Origin: Manduca sexta
Lineage: Eukaryota; Arthropoda; Insecta; Lepidoptera; Sphingidae
Reading direction: 5' to 3'
DNA length: 64,000 nt
Assembly (NCBI RefSeq): GCF_014839805.1
Contig: NC_051135.1
Coordinates: 14,945,291 to 15,009,290 of the forward strand
The translations under genes were made by a program, and so were the position numbers. The notes beneath the pieces were generated by a model. It did not search any database and was not told where the DNA came from. It saw only the letters and a program-made list of their open reading frames with translations. Shown here piece by piece: positions 34,262 to 45,080 of the stretch. How positions within the stretch are numbered: position 1 is the first letter of the stretch; each line of letters opens with the position of its first letter.

Positions 34262-37200
34262 TAAGCATTAACGCGAACGTGCCATAGAAGGTGGCAGTGC
34301 AGTGGGACATCAAGAAGGCACCGAGGATGTTCACGCCGCCGAGGGGCACCAGCCCGAGCCACCATCACACCCACGCACGCCGCTGTGCCTCTGAAAACAC
34401 ATAATACAAAGTTAGAATTAGCAGATTAGATATTATATCGTGTTTGGCAATATTTAAATAAATAAATACGTTTATGATTCGTAGTAGACAGGAGAAAAAA
34501 AAGGCACTCATTTTATTTTTTGGGAGCACAGTTGACTATTTGTTTGCCTTGTTTAATAAGTAACCTTTACTAAGACGTTAAATAGACCATAAATGTAACA
34601 ATGTTATTGGTTCAAAATTTTGAACAATTGTAACTAAATACAAACACATCTACCGTTTAATTTTAACAAAATATACACTTACCTATACGAAGTCGGGTAA
34701 AGATCTACAAAATACGAGAAAATGAATCCTGTACACAATTCATTTGAATAGCAGCCCGAAGTACATGATAAAACTGGTGATGCTGTCATTGATGACCACC
34801 GCGCCCAGGGTCGAGAAGCCAGATATCGAGAGAATGATAATCATCAATAATTTCTTGCGATATGCTATCTTAGTGATCAGCAGGAGAATAACCACGAAGC
34901 TGGCTCCTTGTGCGAGGCTGGACCAGACCAAGCTCAGATCCACGGTACTTGAGCAGGTTGCCTGGAGATTAAGTAGATTGTAGAATTCAGAAGAAAAGTG
35001 GTTTCCAGAGTGGCAATCTGTTACTCAATTATCTTTATTTCACTGGTTACCTAGTAAAGTTAGGTTTGTTTATAGGGTAAAGGTCAGTTAGAATGTTAAG
35101 ATTATTTGCCACAGAAAAGGGTACTAAGGCCTATCTATCTAATATAAGTCAATCGTATTATGAGCTAGTTTACCTCTGCTACTCTTAAAACAAACAATAC
35201 TAAATTCAGTATAGGTATGGATTTGCAAATTTTACTACAATGCTATAATTTTAAAGGATATAGAAATGATGGCGAACGAGAGGAGAATTTGAATAAGCGT
35301 TTTAGAAATTATGTCCGTATTCCTGTAATATAACAATCATACTAACACCACTGACGGCAGCCTGATGCTCGCTGACGATAATGCTGCACAGGCCGTTGAC
35401 CTGTTCCACAGTTGAGTTCCCGTCTGTTGACGAGAAACCAGAAGCGAATTTTTCCGCCAGAAACGGAAACCAGATGTAGTAGCTGTTATTACTGAAACAA
35501 AGAAACATTATGTTAAATATACAGCATATAAATTGTCGCACTGTTGGACAATGGTAAAATGCGTATTGCGTCTTGTAATGTAATGTGGGAGAGCTTATCG
35601 TCATATCGGATACAAATTCCAAATTCCTATCTGATATTAAGTAGAAAATACCAATATCATTTTTCTTAACCCAGGATCTCAGTGCGGTAATCGTACTGTA
35701 TGGACAATACAACTTTGCTACCAAGGTTGTTACACCACTAAGGCACTCTGGGAAAATTCTTTGTCAACTGCTCATAATCTTGTAGGTATCAACTTAGATC
35801 TGGTTAGATAGTTGTAAATCGCTGAAGCTTTAACTGTCAACCAGAAAAGTGCCATAACACGAAGTTTTATTGCCTTTCAAATTTACTTACCAAATAACGA
35901 AAATACCGTATGACTTACATGCTAAACACCACAGCAGTCAAGAAGTAAAGCTGCAAACTTCGGTAAAGGAGGGGAGGTTTAAACAGGGGAATTATTTGAT
36001 CCCACAGCGAACGCAGGAACGATAAATCCTGTGATTTCAAGTTTCCTTCCTCTTTCAGGTACACTTTGCTTACCTGAAATAAATAAAGTTATTTGACATG
36101 TACTAGATCACATAATATACGTCACATCTATATAACCCAGGTACAGTGAGACAAAACCAGAACATGATTCGTTGATTCTTTAACTTTCATGTCCCGTAAT
36201 GTTTACGAATCTATCGCTATCAATTCCTAACTGCCCTTATCAGACATTTACGTAAAGTAGGTTCGACAATTTGTTCATCGGTGCAATTAGTACCTCTCTA
36301 AAAAAATCTGGACTGGCCAAACGGTTTGTCACATGTCTAACCTCGTGTGCCAAGTCTAAATATTTAGACATTTCGTCTTTTTTCAGCCTTAACATGGTTA
36401 TCGTCATGCAGAATGGTACATCAACAAGTATTGCCTGGCACGACAGTCGATCAACTATGACAATATACTATGATAATATTATTGGTAACAAGTGTCCTAT
36501 CTGTAATACTAGATCGATAATATTATTATTATAAACAAAACTCACCGGATACTTTCCACGTCCCCCATTACGTCTCCAAATATTCTTCAAAATATCCAAA
36601 GCTTCGTCACTTCTTCCAACATTTACCAGGAACTTGGGGCTTTCGTAGAAGAAATACGTGCCCAACGCTCCCAAGCCCAAAGGAATCGACAACACCAAGT
36701 TCAGCAGACGCCAGGGTGTGAAGGTAATGAAGCCCAGATGGTAGACGAAATCCAGGTTCACGATGAAATAAGCAAATGCTGGAATTATTAAACGTAATAC
36801 CTATAATTGGTACGTAAGTCGGCATGCATTAGATCATGGATATCATTTTATTCAAATTGACAGAGACTATTTTGCGAAACGATTAGGAAAGGTAAAGAAA
36901 ACATAGATCTAACGATGAAATATATTAATGTCTTTGCAATTACATCGTCCAGAACAACTGAATAAAACACATTGTGAGGCGCTTTGCTTATCACTCTGTA
37001 ATTTAGACGTCAGTTCGCCTAATGACTACTAATTGCATTTTGATATCAAATTGAAACAGAGCAGTGATCGTTCAATCAGTGCAGTACCATGCAGTAAGCA
37101 AAATTTGTAGGTCACACTACAATAAGTAAACAGGCACATAACATTTGAGGAGCGAACTTAGCTAGTCATTCAGTTGTAAGTGTATCCACTTTTTTATTAT

Positions 37201-40200
37201 AATGTGCCTTTATGAGGAGATGAAAGAATTAATTAAGGCCACTATAATTATTTTGTTAGTCGTAGGAAATCTAAACATGCCTCATTAGACCATTATAAAA
37301 AGATAAGAGCATTTGATCCCAAGAGAATGGTTGGGGCTTAAGTACTTACTGACGTAGAGAGTTAGACTGAAGTCTAACACGCTGGTCATGACGAGGATGT
37401 AGGCGTCGCGGCTGTTCTCCGTAGTGCATTCACCCAGCATGGTGTACGCCGCGGACTGAGCGCAGCTGCAACTGAAGCAGAATAACAGTTAACACTAGCT
37501 TTAACAGCTTTTGTCACTTTGACATAGTATGCTGACACTAAATCAAGTAACAGTTATAAAACAGAAGGTCCAGCAATTCTCAGCAGCGTCATCAAATGTA
37601 CACTCATACGCCTTTTTTCGTAACTGTATATTTCCGTGGCGACTGACACCAGACAGGCAGATGGTCGTAAACACAAAGCCGAATCTTTTCTGCAACGTTG
37701 GAAGAAAGTCAAATAGGAATTTGATTACTAATATTTTTCAGTACACTCGTATGGTATGATATATTTATGATACGGGATTCCTCCTTTAGAATTAATTAAG
37801 CAAAGCAACAATAATAAGAATTGCTACTTCATTTGTCAGAGTTTGTCTTTTGAGACTTTGTTTTATAATATATTTAATTTTTTTTGAGAAGAACAATTCC
37901 CTCATACTTTATTATTGTATAACTTCAACTGTTTACACAGCATTCTCAGTGGAATCTCTCAAAAGGAATAAATTTTCGCCGTTTTTGCAACATTTAGTTT
38001 TAGAAACTCTAAGTTATAATGTATCGAGTATATGAAATATCTATACATAACTATCTGTTAATGAATTAGCTATATGATAATATAAATAAAATTAGGCGCA
38101 TTAGGTGCATCTCCTGTAAGATTATATTTCAAAAGTAAATAAATATTTTTCATTAATCTCTTCTCCTATATGTTATGGCATGATGTTATAGAGCCTTGCT
38201 TGATAAATGGGCTATCAATTAGCCTTAAATCTAATAACTAGTTAATCTCAGAACTAGTAGTTTCTGAGATTAGCGTGTTTAAACAAACAAACTCTTCAGC
38301 TTTATATAACAGTATAGATAGATAGTATTCTATATAATATACATCCTCAAAATAATAACATATGGCTAAGCAGAAGCCTCCTCTAGAATTAACCATGCAA
38401 GACCTTATAAGACCTTGAAAGAGTTAAGTACTTACAAACTCGTGCTGATGAACTTCAAGACGGCCAAGAGGATCCAGTGAGGTGAGAATGAGCTGATGGC
38501 AGACACCGCGAAGCTCACCCATAGAGCAATGCGCAAGCTTCTCCTGCGTCCGTATGTGTCTGAGATGTATCCCCAGGGGAACGCCATCACGATAGGACCT
38601 GGAAAGCCAAGTACGTATGCAATAAGGAAACAAGCAATATTCCTGGCTATAAACAGTTCCATTGCTTTGAATTACAAAGTCTGCAAGCAAGCCGCTCGCC
38701 TGAGAGTACACAACACGAGTGCTCATTTGTCTATTAACACAAGAGGGCTTTAATTTTTAAAGCCCTCTTGATTAAAGTCACGAAACATTCGTTTTGTGAG
38801 ACCGAAAAGTTGGTAATAATGCCCAGTAACACGTAAGACTTTAGAGGATAGAGCTTGTGTAATTTAATTGCTGACTTAATTTAATAGAACGCACCCACAA
38901 ACGGCATGGAGAGAAGGATGCTGGTTTCCGCGAGACCCAGGTCGAAGTCGCAAGTGGCGCCCGACACCACCACGGAGAGGCCGAACATTTCCAGAACCAT
39001 CGCGAAGGTCGTCGAGCTGAGGGTTGCCAGCAGAGTGGCGCTGTACCAGCCATTACCTGGAAAATAAAGGATCATAGAGTCAATCTGTAGATAACATTTC
39101 CAATCACGTGGATGAGACGGTTCAGAGGAAATTTGTATCCGCCCTAATAGTGACAACTTGTACGCAAGCTGTAAAACCCACCACAGTGGCCCTAGTGAGC
39201 CGGATCCGGGATCAGTGTGTGTGTACCCGGATTCGAACAGGCTGGAAAAATTGTGTCGACTAGCGAGAGGTAATCATCTTTTGTCAATCTATAGTTTTAG
39301 TTGATGGTCTCTAGTGAAGACAGCTTGCGACCTTAGAATGCTCATATTATGTTACTTTTATCCCGGGGAACTATCTAAATGGATTTATACTTATCCTTGG
39401 AAATCTCTTTCACGCGGGCGAAAATTTTATAGTCATGTAATTTTATTATGAGTACCGACAATTAGCCGCAACCATGTGTGAAATTAATTTCACTATATCG
39501 GCACCACTGTGTATAGATTAAGATATTTTCATTTATATGATATTTATTTTAAAATTGTAAACATTTCTAAAAACTATATAATCGTTATCAATTGTAATGT
39601 AATGAGGTCATTAACACGATGAGTATTTTTGAAAAACTTATTTAATTAAGTTTGAAGGTCACGTCGTTACTTTATCGATTGCTTATGTTTACGCGAATAT
39701 TATACAATGTAATAAAAGTATTTTTCGGATTTTATTCCACGATAAAATCCAATTTTTTTTAATGTCACGTTGTTACATTGAAGAAGTATTGAAATACTAG
39801 ACTATCTTCGCGACTCTGCCCGCGTGTCAATCTTTCACCGGAATAAATGTCCCAGTGTTCACGTCATGGGATAGAAAGTAGCTTTACAGGACTTTAAACA
39901 GTAGAAACGAGTATGGTACATTAGTTATTACTAAGGACTTCGCTCAGTGGATTTAGTCGAAGACATTTGGATGTGCGAGATTGATCCTCGCCTACAATCT
40001 CGCTAGCTCCTATTTACCTATACGGTCATTAAAGCTGTCCTTCGATTAGGACTTCCGTAATTGCAAAAAGAAGAATTTGCCCCGTAGACGGAATAGGGCC
40101 CCTTGACCTTACTTTTAAGTTTATTTTTAGGTCGGTTGATGTTTACCAACAGCCTTGAATCCACATTTCGTCATTGAATTATACAAAACATATAATTTGC

Positions 40201-41773
40201 CACTAAAAACGTCTACACGATAAAATATGGATTCGTATATAGGAATATTTTAAAGTTTTAATAGATTCGCCGGCACATATTTTAATTATTTCACGAAAAG
40301 TACGTGTATTATATCGTATATTATACTGTTAATTTAATTAATTTATGCAATTTGAAACTTGTATTGTACATAGAGGAAAAGAGGAAAAATAATTTTACAA
40401 TAAAGACAAGGCTAAACAAGGAGCAGTAGAAACATTCAGGCTAACTGAGCGCAGTGGATCTGAGGGCATCGCGTATATTTGCTGAACGAGGGCTACAGGA
40501 GGGGGGGTTCTTTGGGTGGGACCAGGACGTCAGAGTAGGCAACTAGTATCTACAAATGGCGGTTTTTTCGCAATTTAACCTGTCTTCCCACAAAATTTGG
40601 ATGGACTTAGTTAACTTGGAAAAATAGAGCGGGCGGTCATCAACACGTAATAAAAGGGGTTGGAAAACATCTGTACATATATACTATACTACTATAGACA
40701 TTTGAAGAGTTTGTTTAAACGCGCTAACCTCAGGAACTACTGGTTCAAATTGAAAAATCCTTCTAGTGTTGGACAGCCCATTTCCAATGGAGCCCAATGC
40801 CCATCGATGAAGACCAAAGGCTATATAACATCAGGCTATGACAAATAGGTGTAGATCATCAAAGAACAACTGTTGTAAAACTAGGAAATTTTATTTGTTT
40901 GAGAGCTTTCATTGCGTGCGCTGCGTAAACTGTTGACGTTACGCCACAATTATGTACGACGGAACAAGTATGTATGCGTTTTAACATGGATAGTGAATAA
41001 ATATAATATGATACATCTAAGTCAGTGTTAAATAACAAAAATAACCTATAAACTAACAGCTATGTTTATAAAAATAGCAAATAGATAAGCTTCGGGAAAT
41101 GACTAGACGCTAGTGACCATATTAATTCAAAATAAAACGGTTCACTTGTAAGTAAACTGATAACAATTGAAAGTCCACCACACTGGACATCGCATGATCC
41201 TATACACCGTCATTAAAGTCTGATATCCAGAAAAATCTTAACTTAAACTCCCGCTCCCTTAAAACCCTCAAAATATCCATAATTACGCATATTTATAAAA
41301 AAAAACCGTATACTATCACTATGCACGATATAATAGCAATCATATAGGAAAATATAATATGTGTTTTAACCTAACATAGCTCATCAAATGTTGGTGCGAT
41401 TTTTGCCTACCTGGAAATGGAAATGTTTTTCTAGGAAACTGTGAGTTGACAACATATGAAATTAGTTAAAGCAGGTTACAAGAGGTGTATCGGGGCACGA
41501 TAGTAGTAACATTGACATTTGGGCTGGCTCATACAACGACTCACTAAATATAAGCTAAATATATTTGAGTCAAGTGCTGTCTTTGTCATCTTCAAATGGA
41601 TGACAGCGACAGCATTTAATAAGTTTATGCAGACCAACTTTAATATTAATTTTTAACTCACCCGCTAAGTTAATAGCATCTCCGTAGGGACAAGCATATT
41701 CCTCCCGGTTGCTGTGGCTGATCGTCCAAACAGAATCCTTCTTACGACGGTCACCATCTCCTTTGTTTGCCAT
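34262..41773 (-). CDS. SV2-like major facilitator transporter, nine exons visible, 3' end missing
   Basis: A 12-helix membrane carrier related to synaptic vesicle glycoprotein 2 and SLC22-type transporters; substrate unknown. Exons in gene order: 41773-41662, 39056-38895, 38598-38436, 37465-37350, 36778-36546, 36073-35919, 35491-35347, 34961-34683, 34390-34262. Phases join in frame through exon 7. Motifs are the start MANKGDGDRRKK, the loop 2-3 signature GYISDTYGRRRSL, FTPWRLLNLVLSIPLG, and the late VDLYPTSYR/GTAACV junction. About 497 codons are present, so probably only the last exon is lost, towards the gap at 33591-34090. Exons 8 and 9 each have a one-base frame error (at AAA near 34745 and CCCC near 34350). 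They could be decay or low-quality assembly beside the gap. Confidence 0.88.
35525..35755 (-). repeat. SINE family B in transporter intron 6
   Basis: Reverse-complement order of SINE B: GCTTATCGTCATATCGG, ACAAATTCC, TTAAGTAGAAAATACC, CCCAGGATC and the head near ACCACTAAGGCA. It ends about 30 bp from exon 7. Confidence 0.65.
37850..38335 (-). mobile_element. Non-autonomous Helitron in transporter intron 3
   Basis: On the minus strand it starts near TATATAAAGCTGAAGAGTTT (38300-38320) and runs through CTAATCTCAGAAACTAC and TTGAGAGATTCC. The internal GAGAAGAACAATTCCCTCAT matches the copies at 8322 and 22228. The 3' end is not clear. Confidence 0.6.
39170..39440 (+). repeat. Two repeat fragments in transporter intron 1 (family Z, then a Helitron 3' module)
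   Basis: 39170-39300 carries AAAACCCACCACAGTGGCCC and GTCGACTAGCGAGAGGTAAT, shared with the family-Z copies at 46390, 49420 and 51187. 39346-39440 carries TTATCCCGGGGAACTATC and CTCTTTCACGCGGGCGAA, a Helitron-type 3' module. Confidence 0.5.
40671..40985 (+). mobile_element. Helitron 5' fragment in transporter intron 1
   Basis: TATAGACATTTGAAGAGTTT, AAACGCGCTAACCTCAGGAA and GGACAGCCCATTTCCAATGG follow the Helitron 5' module order. The 3' half is absent. Confidence 0.65.
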
Positions 41774-42374
41774 TATCAGCTATCGACTAAATGTCGAAAC
41801 TCTAATATATGATAATCATCAAGTCCGGGGTTCAGCCTCCTCAGCGCAAACTATCGATTTCAAATGATCGTAACTTCGCCGGTCAGTTGTTTCTTGAGCG
41901 CCGTTATAACTTCGCCAGTAGACTTCCTTCTGAGTCGATCACTAGTTCCACAATGTTATCCGTATTACCTAAGTGACATTCTTGTTCGAACTATTATTAA
42001 CAGTTAACACTAATTTACAATACAGACAAGAACACGTTTTCACTGTTATCGACAACCTATTTAACAAATGAGAGGAACATAAAGGCAACGATTTAATGGT
42101 AGTAAGACGTCGGCGTCAAATAACATTAAATTAACTAAGTATGTAGGTCTGAAATAGCTCGTATTCAACAAATTAAACTATTTATGTTAGAAACTAGTAG
42201 CTCAGTTTTATGAATTTACATGTATTAAATAAAATTATATAATATTATAGTCGATTGGATTTCATCTTATCCCATGTTAACGGTGATGTGCGTGCATTAG
42301 CTTATATAACTATTGTGACTATGTACAAGAAAGACTTGGAAAAAAATACAAAAGAAGTACTGAACAATTGATGA
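41774..42374. other. 5' flank of the transporter gene
   Basis: The transporter's leader and promoter should lie here on the minus strand. Near 41816-41935 two similar blocks (GATCGTAACTTCGCCGGTCA and GTTATAACTTCGCCAGTAGA) form an imperfect direct repeat, possibly leader sequence. No TATA box was assigned. Confidence 0.4.
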
Positions 42375-42726
42375 CAAAAGTAAGCCCAGAGTTTCTTTCT
42401 GCCTTTCTTCTTCGAGTAATCATCACTTAGGTAGCTAGTGAAAGGCTGGTAGGTTAGCTAGGCTAGGGCTCATGTCCTCACCGGTGAGGATCGCGACGCG
42501 TTACCCTTCTATTTCCCCCTACTTTCCAGCCCGAGCTGGTTACTTCGTACTTTTGTACCTAGTCTTTTGTATAAACTTTATCCCTAATTTAAAATCTCCA
42601 TAGTTATATAAGTGATTTTAATAGTTGTTTAGAAATAATAATTATTCTTATTCTTTGTTTTGACGTATCATAAGTGCAACTTTGTTCGCCTACGTGATAA
42701 ATAAAGTATTTTATTTATTTATTTAT
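42375..42726 (+). repeat. LINE 3' end, family D, copy 1
   Basis: AGCCCAGAGTTTCTTTCTGC, AATCATCACTTAGGTAGCTA, GTCCTCACCGGTGAGGATCG (with a CACCGGTG palindrome) and a 3' end GCCTACGTGATAAATAAAGT followed by (TTTA)n. Confidence 0.75.
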
Positions 42727-42952
42727 TATCTATTATAAAAAAAATTACAACTGAACCAAAAAATAAATATCAGAAAAACAATTCGAAAATAAATCCTTCA
42801 AAATGTAATTAATTAAATGAATATTGTACCATTAAATGAATCCTATAAGTACTGGCCATAACGCTTGCTTTGTCTATTCCACGAGACTGCGTGCGAATTG
42901 TCGAACGTACGATAAATAACTAAATCGTGTTGACAAACGACTTTTTAGAGAC

Positions 42953-42982
42953 AATTTGGTTAAATAGTTATTTAACCAAATT
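42953..42982. repeat. 30-bp perfect hairpin
   Basis: AATTTGGTTAAATA, a GT loop, then TATTTAACCAAATT: 14-bp arms without mismatch. Confidence 0.85.
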
Positions 42983-43189
42983 TTCTAACATCTAATATTT
43001 TAAATCAATGGCTTTTTAAACAAGTTGCTTTGCTTTTGTTTCGCGTATAGCCACCTACCTACAGACGCAGCTGAATAAATTAATAACTTTTGGGATCATA
43101 ACATTGTTTTCTGCACAAAAATAAAATGAAAAATAATTACTTTCTTTTACACAAAAACTGAACGTCTATAGGCAATTCGAAATTTTAAT

Positions 43190-43390
43190 TTCTTTAGCTA
43201 CTTTTGTGTTTGTCTGTACGTACAGGCTAGGGCTGCCGTGTTGAGGTCTCGAGCTCAATCCTCGTTCGGGTCAAACGACATTGGTTTTTTTTCTATACAT
43301 GGCAATAACCTTGTCCTCTGTTAACTCACCATGTTTGGAGAAGGGTGGGTATGATACATTTCTGCCTACCCTTTAGATCTCCTTAACTCC
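43190..43390 (+). repeat. Possible SINE-like fragment
   Basis: CAGGCTAGGGCTGCCGTG, GAGGTCTCGAGCTCAATCC and CGTTCGGGTCAAACG resemble a tRNA-derived head different from SINE families A and B. There is no second copy in this window. Confidence 0.3.
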
Positions 43391-43403
43391 AATAATAAAT
43401 ATA

Positions 43404-43672
43404 CCCCCTTATTCATAGACGTTATTTATTTAAGGACGGAGAATTGCTGTGATAACAAATCTGTTTCTTAGTGCTGACGGCATGGCAGCCTTCGCAGTGC
43501 GTAAACATAGGGTCGATGTGATTGGCTAATATTGAGATACAACTTGAACTAATTAGTTGTCACATAAACAAAGCTGAACAAACAGCAAGCTGTCAGATAA
43601 ACCAAGCTGAAACAGATTTGTTATCACAGCAATGCTCCGTCCTTAGATAAATAACGTCTATGAATAAGGAGG
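43404..43672. mobile_element. MITE with about 60-bp terminal inverted repeats, TA/ATA duplication
   Basis: Starts CCCCCTTATTCATAGACG and ends with its complement CGTCTATGAATAAGGAGG. The inverted identity continues inward through GACGGAG-ATTGCTGTGATAACAA to GAAACAGATTTG. Flanked by ATA on both sides. There is no coding capacity in 269 bp; TA duplication suggests mobilisation by a Tc1/mariner-type transposase. Confidence 0.88.
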
Positions 43673-43799
43673 ATAGTTTATAAATATTTTTTTATAATAT
43701 TTATCGTCGATCAAAATTTTATCAATTAATGTTGAACGTAATGATTTTACTCATAATGTGTCCACCGACACTAAAATGTACGTTACCAATGAGTATTAA

Positions 43800-44056
43800 G
43801 GCGATACTTCATTTTGTATTTACGTAGCTAAAGAAAATGTTAATAATCATGGATATTTCTGCCTTTAAAATTTCGTCATATTAAATTTTAAAGGCCGAAA
43901 TATCCAGGATTATTAATTATTTTTACATTTTTCTTCAACTGCGAGAGCTAATCACTAACTAGACGTGAATTTAAATTCTTTACTTGCCAATACTTGTTTA
44001 GTTACCCAGATTAAAGCCGAAACAAAATGTATGAAAATGGACCTTGAGGTATCGCC
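43800..44056. mobile_element. MITE with TTAA target duplication and internal hairpin
   Basis: Ends GGCGATACTTCA and TGAGGTATCGCC are inverted and directly flanked by TTAA on both sides (43796-43799 and 44057-44060), as in piggyBac-type insertions. The interior (about 43840-43918) holds a separate inverted repeat with arms of about 34 bp around AATCATGGATATTTC and GAAATATCCAGGATT. Confidence 0.8.
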
Positions 44057-44111
44057 TTAACTATATCTCGTTAGGCGTCGTCATAGTATTTTAATTAACA
44101 ATGCTAACATA

Positions 44112-44418
44112 GGCGCCGTTCAAGTATTAAGTAACCCAATTTGGGAGGAGGGGAGTCTTGTAAAACGTTATGATGCGTTGCTGGGGGCTCGTATAAAGCT
44201 TTATGTAGCATTGTTTTTTTTTAGATTACGAAGGTATTTTAGCGACTTTCCGGGATTTTGCGTAAAATAATTAAGAATGTTACAAAAAAATTGTCACTTC
44301 TTACATAACTTTTGGAGCGGGGACGGAGTGTACAGGAAAACGTTACAGCGCGTTGTATAGGACGGTGGAGGGGTCAAAAATCTTCAAAAATTGCGGTATG
44401 AAATACTTGATCGGCCCC
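44112..44418. mobile_element. MITE with GGC...CAAGTATT inverted ends
   Basis: The left end GGCGCCGTTCAAGTATTAAG and the right end AAATACTTGATCGGCCCC are imperfect inverted repeats. The interior has GGGAGGAGGGGAGTC and GGACGGTGGAGGGGTC blocks. I recognise this as a widespread insect foldback-like element, from memory only. Confidence 0.65.
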
Positions 44419-44469
44419 ATATATTATACTACTATCCAACAATATTTTCTAATAATATAAATGCAATGA

Positions 44470-44830
44470 TGACAAAATAGTGCCCGGAGTTTCTTTCTGC
44501 CTGTCTTCGGGTAGTCATCACTTAGGTAGCTAGTAAAAGGCTGGTAGGTTAGCCAGGTTATGGCTCATGTCCTCGCCGGTGAGGATCGCGACGCGTTACT
44601 CCCTTTATGTTTATTAAGATTATAATATACATCATTTTATTTCTTCTTTCCTGCCAGCCTGACTTGGCTTTTTTATTTACTATATAGTCTTTCATTTATT
44701 GGATGTCCAATATAAATTGTCTTTTGTTTATATAAGCGACTTTATCTAAGTAATGATTAAATATTCTCACGTACTTTGACTTATCATATGCAACTATGTT
44801 CGCCTACGTGATGAATAAAGCATTTTATTT
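44470..44830 (+). repeat. LINE 3' end, family D, copy 2
   Basis: GTGCCCGGAGTTTCTTTCTG, AGTCATCACTTAGGTAGCTA and CGCCTACGTGATGAATAAAG with the ATTTTATTTT end, as at 42375. Confidence 0.75.
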
Positions 44831-45080
44831 TGGATGGGTGACAGGAGACTGACCAAGAGGATATATAAGGCGAATGTGGACGGAAGAGCCGGTAGGGGTC
44901 GACCCCATCGAATTTTGATTCTTATTAAACGCCAATGCAAAAGTACCCTGAAGCGGTGGGAAACCATGAAAAGATTGATGAAGGTAGAAGAAGCGAGAGA
45001 AGCATGCTAGAATCGTGTAAAGTGGCAATCCATAGTCTGCTTACCCTGATGGCAGGGAGACGTGATATTATGGATGTATA
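44831..45080 (+). pseudogene. Degenerate LINE ORF C-terminus (RTE-like)
   Basis: Broken frames read MGDRRLTKRIYKANVDGRAG with RGRP and then, after a gap, KRWETMKRLMKVEEAREAC with NRVKWQSIV. This resembles the C-terminal tail of RTE-type or similar LINE polyproteins. Internal stops and shifts make it non-functional. It begins directly after the family-D tail, suggesting one insertion abutting another. Confidence 0.55.

Noticed and set aside
34262..41773. Vesicular acetylcholine transporter, given the ChAT exons nearby
   Set aside because: The motifs (GYISDTYGRRRSL, VDLYPTSYR/GTAACV) are SV2/SLC22-like, and the orientation and spacing do not match a nested cholinergic locus.
44097..44420. CRISPR-like or satellite arrays in the repeat-dense 42-52 kb region
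   Set aside because: Repeats are dispersed, of several unrelated families and without regular spacers; the genome is eukaryotic.
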